From contig JBCAQO010000014.1 of assembly GCA_039111635.1 (NCBI GenBank), positions 1,612,001 through 1,676,000 of the forward strand: a stretch of DNA of 64,000 bases, written 5' to 3'. The notes beneath the pieces are model-generated. The model saw nothing but the letters and a program-made list of their open reading frames with translations. It was not told where the DNA came from and did not search any database. The translations under genes were made by a program, and so were the position numbers. This DNA is from Heterobasidion occidentale. Its lineage: Eukaryota > Basidiomycota > Agaricomycetes > Russulales > Bondarzewiaceae. This document shows, one piece after another, positions 33,432-45,300 of this stretch (positions are counted from its first letter, which is position 1; every line of letters begins with the position of its first letter).

Positions 33432-35452
33432 TTAGACAGCCTGCGCCTTCCGGTCGCCCTTCTCCACATCGGCCCCAGCCTCAACCGCCTCCGCCTCCGC
33501 CTTCCGCTCTCTGTCCGCCTCAGCGTCTGTACCGATACCGACGCGACTGTCAGCGTCTGCGTCCCTGCGCCACGCCCACCCGCCCTCGTACCCGACCCAC
33601 ATGTACCGCGCACAGTGCGGCCCGCGGGCAAGCAGCACGCCGACCTGGAGCGCCGTCCACCCGAGCGAGAGCGCGGCCGCCGCGCGCCAGCCGTAGCGCA
33701 CGAACACGCGCGTGCCGACCGCCGTGCCTGTGACCTGCCCGATGAAGATCTAGCACGGGCGTGCGCACATGCATGAGCGAGCCGCGTCTTTTTCGAGACG
33801 AGCGAGGGAGCGAGAGCTCACGGAGAGGATGAGGACGGCGTTGAGGCGGGCGCGCATTGCGTGCGATATTGACCGCACCGCATCCACCGCACAGCCGTCA
33901 GACGTCATTCGACACTCGAGCCCAACGCCGCGAGAGAGCACGCACGCAAAGACGGCCGTCGTGAGCGACACCTGCTGCACCTGGTCCGCGAGGTCGAGCC
34001 CGAGGCAGACGACGACGACGGCGGCGATGTGGACGCCCGCCGCGCCGGTGTAGATGGCGTGCATCGCGAGCAGGCCCACGGTTGCGGCGAACGTCGCATG
34101 CCACGGTACGAGCGCGTCGATCGTGCGCCCGACGAGCGGGCCTAACGCGGCGCCGAACAGCCCCACGAGGCCAAACAGCCCGATCCCGAGCCTGCGAAGC
34201 GTATTGCGTCTCAGCAGGGCGTCGACATTTCAGGGAGGCGCACGCACGTGGAGAAGTTGTACGGCGGCCCGCCGAGGAGGAAGGTGAGCGTGACCCAGAA
34301 GTTCGCAAAGCACGCGCTCGACGCGAGCATGACGATGCACGCCTGCACGAGCCTTGGCTCCGTCACCGCGAGCCGCGCCGTCGACGCTAACACCCCGAAA
34401 TACCCTACCCCGGCGTCCTTCTGCGGGCAGTCGGGCAGCGCTGCCCACAACGCGAGAATCACGACCGCCTGCGCGCCCGCGGCGAGGTAGTACACCGCGC
34501 GCCAAGTCGTGAATTGTGCGATGACGCCGGCGAGGACGCGCGCGAGGAGGACGCCGACAAGGAGGCCGGAGAAGACAGTCGCGATGGCTTGGGCGCGGCG
34601 GTGCGGCGGTGCGAGGTCGGCGGCGAGGGGGATGAGGACCTGTGGTGCGACGGAGGCGAGGCCGGTGAGGAAGGAGAGCGCGGCGAAGGCGGAGAAGGAG
34701 CGCGTCAGGGCGAGGCCGAGGGTGAGCAAGGTAGAGGAGGCGACGAGGAGGAGGAGGAGCGGGCGGCGGCGGACGAGGTCGCCCGTGGGGGAGATGAGGA
34801 GGAGGCCCGTCGCATAGCTATGTGTGTGCGTGCGGGTTTCAGTAGATGAGTGGGATCACATTAGGGCGGCTTACCCGGCTTGGACGAGCGTTGGGACTCT
34901 GCGACATGAGCTTCGAGTCGCGGAGACAAGGGGCAGATGCTCACCTTGACACTTTGCCATGGGACACGCCGAACGAATCGGAAAGCTGGACTGAAAGAGG
35001 CACACGTTTAAAATCAGAGGCCGCGCGCGCGAACCCTCACTCACTCAGCAAAGGCTGGCAATAGTACAAGTTTGCCGCCGCTACCACCCGAGAAGCTTCT
35101 CAGCACCATCCTCCACAAAAAAAGGAAACCACACACTAAAAGTGCTCGCGACCGCAAAGACGAGGTTCAGCAATATGCCGAATTCGATCGGTTTCGCGCT
35201 GTCGTACCGTAGCCACGTCGGGATTGGGAGAAGTAAAAGTCCACGGGAGGCTCGTGCGTGCGGGATGCAGACTGTATGGTGATGCCGTCGTCTGTGTTTT
35301 TTGATGCTGGAGCGACATACGGCTCGACGAAGGCAGGAGGGCTGCTGAACGCAGGAGTGGTTGCTGTATTGAGCAAGTTGATGAGGGATAGGTGCGGAGG
35401 CTGATGACGGGGCACGCGCACGCTCAGCGACTTTCCTGTGCTCTTCGGCCAT
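33432..35452 (-). CDS. MFS transporter, DHA1-like (paralogue M3, very GC-rich)
   Basis: Third MFS paralogue, more diverged and much richer in G+C than M1 and M2. Exon 1 starts MAEEHRKVAERARAPSS at 35452 and ends in the first helix (FGILLNLVFAVASTF). The next exon reads VAAANLYYCQPLL. The main exon (about 34818-34240) holds SPTGDLVRRRPLLLLL, PQVLIPLAADLAPPHRRAQA, TWRAVYYLAAGAQAVVI and FANFWVTLTFLLGGPPYNF. Later exons give LVGRTIDALVPWHATFA and VVVCLGLDLADQVQQVSLTT, then RVFVRYGWRAAAALSLGW and a charged, Ala/Glu/Asp-rich tail to the stop at 33432. Synonymous sites are almost all G or C, unlike M1. The open reading of exon 1 is Arg-rich in places and an alternative frame looks more protein-like there, so the N-terminus is uncertain. 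Confidence 0.8.
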
Positions 35453-35827
35453 GTCCCAGTCTCTGGGGGTGAGACGAAGAGAGGTAGACAGACGATCTGC
35501 ATCTGGACATCAGAGTACAAGTTCTGTGCATGGTGCGGTGCCGGGAAGAGTCAGTCGCGCGCCTAACAAGTAATTTCAATACTTAGACTCTAGATCCCGA
35601 CGATCAACATACTCCCTCCCGTCTCCCATCTCACGACAAGCCACCCTCAGCTGCTGTCGCCAAGATGAAAACATAAGACATTCGGACGATGTGGAGAACG
35701 ACGAGGCGAGCCGCAAAAGTGCCGCAACCTTCGCACTGGCACGTGAAAGGGCAGTGACCTGGCGAACGAGTTTGCTTTGGCTCTGACCACCTCCCTCAAC
35801 ATCTCTCAGCCATCTGCTGCTTCATCG

Positions 35828-36350
35828 ATGAATCTCATGCTGCATTCTTCTGCGATTTCCTGCTTTCCCAACGAGCTTATTGAGGACCTTTCATTTTTCT
35901 AAATGCTGATGAGGCAAGAACCTGCATGTTGGAACTCTACCGTTGCAGGTTCTCGTCGAGCCTCACAAGCCTCGATCATGAGAAAATTACATTCGTCCTA
36001 CACTGTTTTACAGTCGATAAAACTGGTGGTGACTTTCAGTATATTGAACAGGGAAGCGTGCGCAGAGTGAAGTTGTGTGCTTTTGTTGCTGTGAAGGCAT
36101 GTCTTTGGTCGGCCCGAAAGTACGTTTGCCTTCTAGATTGCTATTGATACTCATCCTGCCAGGTCGTCACTATAAATCTCCTGGCCGTATGCGGCTACCT
36201 CCCTTGGACGGATGTACCGCATGTTCAGCACCTGGCCTCCGTGGACGGCGATCGGATGTTCCAACACATTGAACGCCTCGCCTCTCGCCTCTCTTTCTGC
36301 AACAATTATCCCACTCGGTTAAGTCACTGGCGTATACAGGGTCGCAAGTA
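35828..36350 (+). pseudogene. Possible F-box protein remnant
   Basis: From 35828 the text reads MNLMLHSSAISCFPNELIED LSFF then a stop. Shifting the frame by two bases continues LNADEARTCMLELYRC and SLTSLDHEKITF. PNELI..LSFLN-like text followed by RTCML is the start of many Agaricomycete F-box proteins. A protein-like stretch further on (about 36163-36330: NLLAVCGYLPWTDVPHVQHL; MFQHIERLASRLSFCNNYP) could be more of the same gene. The frame break at the F-box and lack of a continuous reading suggest a dead gene. Weak call. Confidence 0.3.
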
Positions 36351-36845
36351 TAGCGGATACATTATATTGCTTGGCTCTGTGGACGAATCCACCGCAATTC
36401 ATAAAACTTACTTTCTTCACAGGATTTATTTTTCGCGTATCATCACAGACGCATGCATGATCCGCTAACACGTCTAGATATGGCCCATATCCTATGTCTG
36501 GCAGCGATCTGCACGTTCGCTCGATGCGTCGCAAAGCTCCTATTGCTCTTGGGTATCGATACTCGCACGGAACGCTCACAAAGTGGTTTACGTCGCCTGG
36601 ACTAGATTCAGGAGATCCGTAAGAGCTGAAAATTTTGCTTATTCTGCCTATGCAGATGAAAGCGCGATTCGTAAATCATATTCAGACAAACCTTTAGGAG
36701 GACTAGAGAAAATGTGCATCCCACTGCAGAGACACGAAAGGAGGTCCATGTCTTCAAAAAATAGGATGGTATGTACTACTTTGTTCCTTTCGAAATTGAA
36801 CGTCGTAAACTGACCCACATGTGCACGCTAGCCCCGCGGTCGTCT
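36350..36845. other. Nothing recognised
   Basis: No coding exon or repeat seen between the F-box-like remnant and the UBC1 fragment. Confidence 0.4.
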
Positions 36846-37025
36846 GCCTACGCCATTGTCTAATACCGCGCGGTGTTCTCGAGACTCCCGCGGCTCGTCA
36901 TAATGCTTTGTGACCTCCATGTCCTGGGAGAGTCATTCGGCTTAGACAAGTATTAAAAGGACTGCAGGATTGACTTGAGGATGAGTAAGGGGGATCATCT
37001 GTCAAATAAGATGTCGAGCTATCTG
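36846..37025 (-). pseudogene. Decayed fragment of UBC1 (ubiquitin-conjugating enzyme)
   Basis: Over about 175 bp this stretch lines up base for base, with many substitutions and small gaps, with the UBC1 exon at about 46547-46725. Shared blocks include CCAT.GTC.AATA.CGCG, CGGCTCGTCAT/CGACTCGTCAT, GTGACCTC..TGTCCTGGG and GATGTCGAG. The corresponding protein region is the C-terminal half of the E2 fold (from LDIL to the helix MTSRGSFDDTARYWTMV). The orientation is the same as UBC1 (minus). Too decayed to encode anything. Confidence 0.7.
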
Positions 37026-37846
37026 ACCTCATGCTCGCAGCGCAGCGCGTCTTCTTCCTGCGTCACATACTCTCGCCATTCCGACCCTCATTTTCCGTTG
37101 TATCGCGGCAGGTGCCTTACTTCCTTGCATTGACTGCTCTGATTCAGGCTTAGCACTCGTTTTTATCGATGCACTCTGGCCTCCCGCCCAGCATGAGTGA
37201 GCACAGACTCTATTTCCGCTTCACCTCGTGGCGAGTCTTCCCTTAGTCAACCCATCTCGTGCTCATGTTTGATGAACTCAGCCTTCATACTCATAGATAT
37301 AAAACATTGTTCACGATCCGCGATGCGACATCTGGCATCTTCTCCTATCTCCTCCTGACACATGAAGTGTGAACACCGAGCTCGTTTTGTTCTAGGATGA
37401 CAGTGAGCAGGCAGGGAAGCGAGATATGATGCCTTCAGATAGAAGAGGTCGCGGTGACTTGCATACAGTGAGTGAAAATGATCTACGAAACTATCTCGGA
37501 TGATCTTAGGTACGATCCGATGTCAGATAGTGTGTGGCGTTCAACGCATTTGGCCGCTGATATGCCCAATGACCTCGCGACTAGCCCCACTGAATGGTCC
37601 GTGCTGGCGGTGGTTGGGTTGGAGAGGCGCTGAAACCGAGTGTGGAGCTAAATCGCAAGCAAACTCATCTAGGCCTAGAATCGCAAATGGCATCCCACAA
37701 TATTGGGCTGGATAGCACGAACATTGAACGGATACCATCCGTCACAACGCCACCTCGCTCAAACATATATAAGAACCCGCTGGTGCGACTCTCCTCATCA
37801 GTTCCCCAGAAAACACTCTCATTCTTCAGCAACAAGTTCAGTGCCA
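37026..37846. promoter_or_regulatory. Upstream region of CA1, paralogous to the CA2 upstream region
   Basis: Contains blocks shared with 39080-39310, such as ..CATCTCGTGCTC.T.T..., TCAGCCTTC and GATGCCTTCAGATA, in the same order, so the carbonic anhydrase duplication included about 700 bp of upstream DNA. Ends in a TATATAAG at 37766. Confidence 0.6.
37766..37773 (+). promoter_or_regulatory. TATA box of CA1
   Basis: TATATAAG, 74 bp upstream of the ATG at 37847; the same sequence lies 50 bp before CA2. Confidence 0.65.
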
Positions 37847-38675
37847 ATGGCTGGTGAATCCGTGAGCCCCGTCATCGCCAAATTCCGTGCCGCCTACTCT
37901 CAGGGAGCCGACGCCGTCAATTACGTCGAGCCTCAGACTCCCCATGTGCGCCTCACCCATGCTGTTCAAGGTACTCCGTTGATGTTGTCGTGACGCTGGG
38001 ACGCAGTTGCTCTTTATCGGCTGTTCTGACTCACGAGTCCCGGAGTCCGCCGTCTTCTTCTCCGAACCAGGTGATGTCTTCGTCCACCGCAACATTGCCA
38101 AGTACGTCCTTCACACACTCTCTACTATCACACATCCTGACAGGCCTTTATTCCCTCTTTCTTATTGCCCCAGTCAATTTCACACAGATGACGATAACGC
38201 GCTCTCTGTCCTGACTTATGGCTTGCAAACGCTCAAGATCCAAGACGGTGCATTCTCTCGTCATTTCCTCGAGTTCAGCCTCATTGACTTCCCCTCAGTC
38301 GTCGTCGTGGGCCATAGTCATTGCGGAGGCGCTGAAGCCTCCTACAAGGCTGTGCGCGGGCTCCCCGTGTCCCCTCTGATGCCGCTTCAACGTTGGCTCG
38401 TACCTCTGACTACTCTCGCCGGAAAAGTCACGGACCCCAGCCCTCTTCCAAACACTGCCGAGTACGAGACGCAGCTGGAGCTGCTCATCAAGGAAAATAT
38501 CAAGGCGCAGGTCGAGAATATCACTGCGGTCATCCGCGCGTTGAACCTGCCCGCGACCGTCCAGGTTCAGGGTTTGGTGTATGATATCAGAGCGGGTGGG
38601 TTGGACTTCGTTGGCTCGCAGGTTGATGTAAAGGGCACCAAGGTTGACATAAGGGACACCGAGACGGCCGTTTGA
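37847..38675 (+). CDS. Beta-carbonic anhydrase CA1
   Basis: Zinc enzyme interconverting CO2 and bicarbonate, supplying bicarbonate to carboxylases and CO2 signalling. Start MAGESVSPVIAKFRAAYSQG. Exon 1 ends at 37945 (QTPH) with the donor GTGCGC; exon 2 starts at 38007 LLFIGCSDSRVPES. Then FFSEPGDVFVHRNIAN, QFHTDDDNALSVLTYGLQTL, and VVVVGHSHCGGAEASYKAV. The zinc ligands and catalytic pair are all present: Cys, Asp and Arg of CSDSR, and His and Cys of GHSHC. The C-terminal part (LMPLQRWLVPLTTLAG, NITAVIRALNLPATVQVQGL, VYDIRAGGLDFV) is standard. Three short introns with GT-AG borders. Stop at 38673. First of a head-to-tail trio. Confidence 0.92.
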
Positions 38676-39703
38676 GGAATTAGATGAAGACAACAAAGAT
38701 GATGATTGTATGAGTGGTTCTCGTTTGTTTGGTGCACCTCGACTGTGAATGGCTCAATGTATGCAGATATAGGGTATGGATATATGCTCGTCTCCCCTCT
38801 GAGAGGTGCCCACTCCTGTCCGCATCCCCATGATATTTCTGTACAGGGGCAGGTATCCAGTTCAGCTTGCCCAGGCCCTCCGAGCGGGGTGGGGATTTTA
38901 GACGCACGACTTCTCATAACCGAACTCACGAGTTGACGGCGCGTCGCGTCTTGAGTCACTCCCAGTATGCATCGTGTCACGGCGAGTTCTGGCCTCTTTG
39001 CGTTCTGCGCTCTCATCGCGCATATTTATAGGCACACTCTGCCCCGCGCAGCACAGATGACGGCAGTTCCCATCTCCGCATCGCCTCACAGCGAGTGATC
39101 CTTCCTTCTCCCAATCTCGTGCTCGTCTGTACGGACCCAGCCTTCGAACGTGCGGACGAAGACGTCGTTCGGTGCCGGCTGATCAACGTCTGGCTATGCG
39201 CTCTCCTCTTCCTGACACGACGAGCGAGCACATCGGGTCTACACAATCCTAGTAGACCGCCGGACAGGCGAGCAACGAGGTGCGATGCCTTCAGATAATC
39301 TGGGAGATATCGCGATGCCTCGCGCACGGTGCAGAAAACGCGGTCTGCGAATCTATTTCGGGCGGGCCTGGGTGCGTCCAATGTGATATCCGATATCATG
39401 ATCTAGTGTCTGGCGTCCTGCTCGTCCGCTGGGTACACCCTCTTGCACACCGCACTTGTGACTCGACGGAATGCAGGAGGGTCGGGAAAGACGGGCTCTG
39501 GCGTCGCGTCTTCGGGAAGGGATAGGTCGAACCCGATGGCTTGCGGCAAGGTCAAGGGTGCCAAACGCTGAGAGTATACCGAGCGTCGGACCGTTCCTCG
39601 AGGTTTTTCCCCATCTTCTCACTTTTGAAATCTATCTATAACTATCTATATAAGCCTCAGCTTCGACGACTCGCCATCCGCCCTTCATCCACACTCGCCC
39701 ACC
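38676..39703. other. Intergenic region CA1-CA2
   Basis: Holds the CA1 3' end and a CA2 upstream region paralogous to that of CA1 (from about 39070). No other gene recognised. Confidence 0.55.
39647..39654 (+). promoter_or_regulatory. TATA box of CA2
   Basis: TATATAAG, 50 bp upstream of the ATG at 39704. Confidence 0.65.
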
Positions 39704-40613
39704 ATGGCCAGCCTCGGCGTACCCACCATGCACCCCGACATCGACAACATCATCAAGGCCAACTCCCACTGGGCCGACACGTACAACGACGCCGATCCGC
39801 GGCCGTTCCGTGAGGACGCGGCGCCGCAGCATCCCAGGGTGCGTCCGAGCCCCCGCTCTCCTCCCGCGCCCGTTTTTGTCCCTGGTGCGTGCCGCCGACG
39901 CGTCCTGCTCTCGTGATGCGTTGTACATGCGCATAGCTGCTCTGGATCGGCTGCGCCGACTCGCGCGTCCCCGAGTCGGTCGTACCCAATTCTGCGACGG
40001 GCGACATATTCGTCTACCGCAACATCGCAAAGTAAGCTTTGCGCGTCTTGTGTGTCTGATCCACGCACCTTTTTCTTCTCGCCTCATTGCCCTTAGCCAA
40101 TTCCACGCGGACGACGATGGCGCGCTCTCTGTCCTCGACTACGCAGTCCAAGAGCTCAAAGTGCACCACGGTGCGTCCCTTCCCCCTCCCACTTCCCAAT
40201 CGACCAGCGCAAGGCTGACACTGGGACTGCCCTCCCTCCCTCACAGTCGTCGTCGCAGGCCACACCGACTGCGGCGGCGTCAAAGCGAGCTACAAAGCCG
40301 CACAAGCGGGCCCCGCGCCCCCCACGACGCCGCTCGAGCGCTGGCTCGCGCCGCTCATCGCGCTCGCCGAGGCTCTCCCCCCGGCGCCCTCCACCATCGA
40401 CCACGACCACGATTATGCGCACGCACGGGCGCGCGCGCTGCTGACCGAGCATAACGTCGCGGCGCAGGTTGCGGGCGTCGCGCGCGCGCTCGAGGCGCTG
40501 CAGCCGCTGGAACGGCCCGTGCGCGTGCACGGGCTCGTGTACGACCTCGTCTCGCGCAAGCTGCGGAACCTCCACGTATCGGTCACAGTGGGCGAGGCTG
40601 GGGCGACAGCGTG
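39704..40613 (+). CDS. Beta-carbonic anhydrase CA2
   Basis: Second carbonic anhydrase of the trio, very GC-rich at synonymous sites compared with CA1. Start [20 protein letters not shown]. Exon 1 ends QHPR with donor GTGCGT; exon 2 starts [20 protein letters not shown], then [32 protein letters not shown] and [20 protein letters not shown]. Catalytic Cys-Asp-Arg and His-Cys are intact. C-terminal part: [20 protein letters not shown], an inserted His/Asp-rich loop (about 8 residues), [20 protein letters not shown] and [20 protein letters not shown], stop TGA at 40611. Intron positions match CA1, all with GT-AG borders. No break seen. Confidence 0.9.
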
Positions 40614-40896
40614 AGGGGGGCGGGCATCATCGGGCAAAAGCGGGCGATGGAATTGTTGTACGACTGCCGTATATCACACGGTTTATTCGTCGAGGAGTTC
40701 ACGCGTGAATCCGGGATGCGGGTGTGGATACGTTATTGTCTCGTCGAGGGATAGCGCGCCCTTGCCCGCGTTCCACACGATACCCGTCCCGTGCAGCGTG
40801 TCTAGCGGGCGGACGTGCAACGCCGACCGTCCAAAAAAGGTAAATCATCGTTGACCTGGACGTCGACTCGCCATCCGTCGCCCACATTCGCCCACC

Positions 40897-41826
40897 ATGG
40901 CCGGCCCCAGCGCACCCGTGCACCCCGACATCGACAACATCATCACCAAGGTCAACTCCTACTGGGACGACAAGTACGACAACGACGAGGACGAGTACGA
41001 TGATCCCCGGCCCTCCCGCAGAGACGCGGCGGCGCAGCCTCCCAAAGTGCGTCCGAGCCCCCGCCCTCCTCCCGCGTCCGTCTCCGTCCTTTGCCCGTGG
41101 CGCTAACGCGTCCCGCCCTCGTGATGCGCCGTGTGTGCGCACGCGCAGGTGCTCTGGATCGCCTGCACCGACTCGCCCCTCCCCAAGTCGGTCGACCCCG
41201 ATCCCGCGACGGGTAAGTCTGCGTCTACCGCAGCATCGCAAAGTCCGTCATTCGTTTCCTGTTCGTCGGACCCATGCTCATCGGTTTTAGCCAATCTCAC
41301 GCGGACGACTCCAGCGCGCTCGCCGTCCTCGAGCACGCCGTCCACACGCTTAACGTCCACCACGGCGCGTCTCCCCCTTCTCCCTCTCATCGCCTCACAG
41401 CACGCTAACACTAGCCCCCTTTCCAGTTGTCGTAGAAGGCAACACCGACTGCGCCTGCATCCAAGCAAGCATCGAGGCCGCACACACGGCACGAGCGGCA
41501 CACACGGGCCCCGCCGCGCCCACGACGCCGCTCACCGTGCTCGCCGCCGGCCTCCCCCCGCCGCGCCGCTTCACCCACAGCATCAACTCTGCCATCTCCG
41601 CCCAGCGCTGGAGGGATAGTCTGCACGAGCAAGCGCTGCTGCTGGTCGAGCAGAACGTCGCGGTGCAGGTCGCGGGCGTCGTGCGCGCGCTGCAGCCGCT
41701 GACAGGCTCGTGCATGTGCATGGGCTGGTGTATGACCTCGGGCAGCGCGTGCTGGAGAACCTCGACGTGTCGGTCACGGTGGGCGGCAGCGGCGGCGAGG
41801 TTGGGGCAGCTGGGGCGGTCGCCTGA
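40897..41826 (+). pseudogene. Beta-carbonic anhydrase CA3, catalytic residues lost and frame broken
   Basis: Third copy, closest to CA2. Start [20 protein letters not shown], with an added acidic stretch (DNDEDEYDD). At the active site CADSR has become CTDSP (catalytic Arg replaced by Pro) and GHTDC has become GNTDC (zinc-ligand His replaced by Asn). The block equivalent to [10 protein letters not shown] is out of frame (about 41208-41240). A base is missing near 41700, after LQPLT, relative to the expected [19 protein letters not shown], which continues in the next frame to a TGA at 41824. The promoter lacks the TATATAAG of CA1 and CA2: the matching place reads GGTAAATCAT. Promoter, active site and frame are all damaged, so this is a pseudogene. 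Confidence 0.83.
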
Positions 41827-42334
41827 GGAGGCAAGCGAGGGCGGGCGAAAGGCAGGCCATGGTCGTCGCGCTCGTGATCGTGCTCGCTGTTGAAAATCGC
41901 GCGTTTCGATTTCGTTCGATTTCAGGGTTCACGCGTACAGCACATCCAAGCTCGAGCTGGGGAGCTTAGAAAACCCTTGGAAAGGTCAAGAGAGAGAGAC
42001 TTGCTATGTCTGGACACTGTACGTGAGTTTGCCGCCTCCACTCTCTTTCTGGCGCCGTCTGATACAGCATCGATCAATCGGTGTATCCTCATTCATTTCT
42101 GCTCGCCCTCCGATCATCGCAGCCTTGTAACGGCTCTTACAGTCTGAAAGCCCCCTCCGAAAGCCGCCTCCCCGCCCTTCCGTTGTGATTGCCTTTGTAC
42201 AGGGGAGCACTGCATCGTCAAGTCGTGCAATGGATCCGCTTCGAACGGAGGCCCGCATGGCAGATTGAGGCCCGTTGCAGGGACAAGCTTGATTAGAAGA
42301 AGGTGAGCGTTGCATGCGCATCGAGGCACGGCCA
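41827..42334. other. Spacer to the AT-rich duplicated segment
   Basis: No coding exon recognised. Confidence 0.4.
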
Positions 42335-45300
42335 AAGCAAGTTCACACTATTGTGCTAGTAGATGGTTGCTGAGCGTCTCTGCGCCCTCCATGTCTTGAC
42401 ATGATGTATGTACCACGCAGGCTTTATAATATAGCGCATTCACATAAAGAAAGAGTGTTTTTCCCTCGTTCCTCGACGTGCACCGGCGATAAGGTATGGG
42501 CCGTCTTATCGTAGAGTCTTACCCATGGACGTTGTCACTGTCCTGGCTTCCTGGCAGCTTCATGTGCGGTAAACGCAAGCCTGCGAACGGCTTACATGCG
42601 TGAGTCTTAATTCTCCACAGAGCGCAAGGTGCATGTAAAGTGTGACGAGTGTCTCTGGCCTAATCCTTCCTTTCAGGTTGTTCATCTCTTCCGCATCCAA
42701 TGCTATGTGGGGTGACATGAGACATCTGTATGTGAGTCTGGTGTCCAGGTGTTTTCTGGACTGTGAGTTCTGGCGCATCACAAGCAGATACTGACCGAGG
42801 AGTTACATTTGCAAGCACTGTGGTGGGCTACTTCCATCAGGCTGTCCATCGAGCATCACGGATGCAGTATACATCTCTCGCGAATCCATGCTTCCGACAA
42901 CCTATCTCCGCACTGTCTTCATGCCCATATCAGTGCATCCGAAAGCTTCTGAGCTTGTGCCTCAAGAGACACCGAGCATGTCTAATTCTCGCCCCCGAGG
43001 TGCATTCCCAACTGTCTTTCGTAGTTGTCACAACTCTGCCAATCTGCTGGGGATAGGCATTGCCCTTCTCTAGGGCGGTATTATACCGCGATCGAGACCT
43101 GACATGAAGCTGAAATCTCAGCTGCTCGTCAGTCAGACATCCATTGGGAAAATATACGAGATGCCCAATGCGCGCAACGACTCGGGTATCTATCTTTTCA
43201 CATCGTCACTGCGTGGATTAATCTGTACAGACCAAGCCACGGCAGTTCTTCTGCATCTCAAAGGCAAACATCAGGCTATGTAGTATGACTACTAGTAGTG
43301 AGGTTAATCACATAGCCCCGGTCTCGGATGCCTAGACATAAAGTGTGCCCTTGTTCTCTTTATGATGCCAAACATCTCAGCTGCATGATATTGGGCTGCT
43401 TACTTCTGCTCAACTCCTGGGCTGCGAGAGTGATTATCTTGAGCTGCTAGCTCTATAGAGCCCTTAATGCCTCACATGCCCTATTTGAGCCTGACAACAT
43501 GCATCTTGGATCTTCTTGTTGCCTTTGGTATTAAATTGAGTGTTCATAGGACAGATATAGAGCTAGTGGATCAGGATGACTCTTACTATGTGTGAGTGTG
43601 TGTGATCTCCAGTATCCATGCAATTGACCAAGCATCAATATGATGAATCTTTGGGTTATACTGGATCTTTCCCTGATACCTCCAGTCCATTAGTGATATA
43701 TAAACTACTATGATTCATGGTACAAATAACTTCACACCCCATTCATTTGCATCCACCATCTTGATATTTGGCCTTGCCAGTAGTCTTCACCATGAATATA
43801 TCTGAAAACCATCAAATTGTTCAGCTTGTTGGTACTGCTCTTCTACACAATATGATGACCCTAGTGATTGTGTCTTTCTGCTTTGGTTTGTTATCATTGT
43901 CTTTATCTTAGTAGGAAACTACTCAAGAACTCAAACATCCAGGAATTTATCTCATTCTGATTTTTTATTTGACAAACCTTTTCAAGCAAGTATTTTATAA
44001 TTATATATTTTAAAACAGTCTAAAGTTATATAGCCAAGGAACAAACATATCTATAGCCAAATCATATATAGTTGCTGCTACTTTGCTGATGTTTATAGGA
44101 GCAGCAATAATATGGTTGCTTGAAATGATTGGAACCATTCAAATTATCCAAGATGTGCTTCTTTTGACAGATAATCAGCTATTGGAAAATAAGGTTTCTA
44201 AAATAAATCAAGAAATCCACATTATAAATGTCATAAACATAGTTTGTTGTTTCTAATACTCTGATATGAAAAAAGACTCAAATAACTTTTAGGCATTATT
44301 AGGAAACATCATTATAATATAGAGAGCTCAAACACTGTGGAAAAGTCATTTTATTATGGTTTTTCTCAAAGGGATTTTTATTATAACCATAAGTGAATTT
44401 TATTTATCTCTTATTTGTATTTGCAATATTGATTTATTGTTAGTCATATTAATTTTAAATGGTGTAATTAGTAGTATTGGAAATGAGAGCTTACATACCT
44501 GAGAAGTTCCCCTTATAGGATGGCTTTCAATAACACAATGGGGACTATAATTTATAATAAACTTGGTATCTACAATCTTAATAGCATATAAAGCATGGTT
44601 TGTATTTTATTTCTCTAAAAAAAACCTTTATTTGAGAAACTAATTTACTCCACCTAAAGGGAATATTGTCAATCTGTCAAGGCTTATTTAAAAAACGATA
44701 AAAAAACTCAAATTGAAAAGATACTAGCTTTGCTTGTGGAATCTGGCATCTTGTACTGTGGTTTATGTGTAATATTGTCAGGAGTATTTCTATCATAGGC
44801 TAACTTATTAAAACAGATTTTTCTTATCGGTTCAGATTTTCTACCAATGGATGAAACCACTAATATATTTGCAGGTATTAATACAATGTATACTGTAGGT
44901 GACCTTTCTGAGTTCTAAACATGTCTGACTATTTAATATCAGGGAATATATCCAACAATCATTATGATTGTGGTTTGTTCAAACAACACAGTTGAGGAAA
45001 TGTCAGGAATGTCAATCTCAAGAGGCCGTACTTCTATTCAGCAAGAGCTAGGAGATGCACATGATTTAGCAGAAGCAGAAATTTATTAGTTACAGGATAT
45101 TCATGAGCATGACACTGCACTTCCTACAGAGATTGTTGAAGAAACTAGGGAAGAATTGACTTGGTGAGCACTTTTGTGTTTATAATATAGCATCACTGAT
45201 TTGAGGCCTCTAGATATTCTTTCAATAGTACTTTACAAACACTATTTATGTGGAATTCTCTTTCTTGACTACATAGGCTCATTTCTTGATTTGTTATGAA

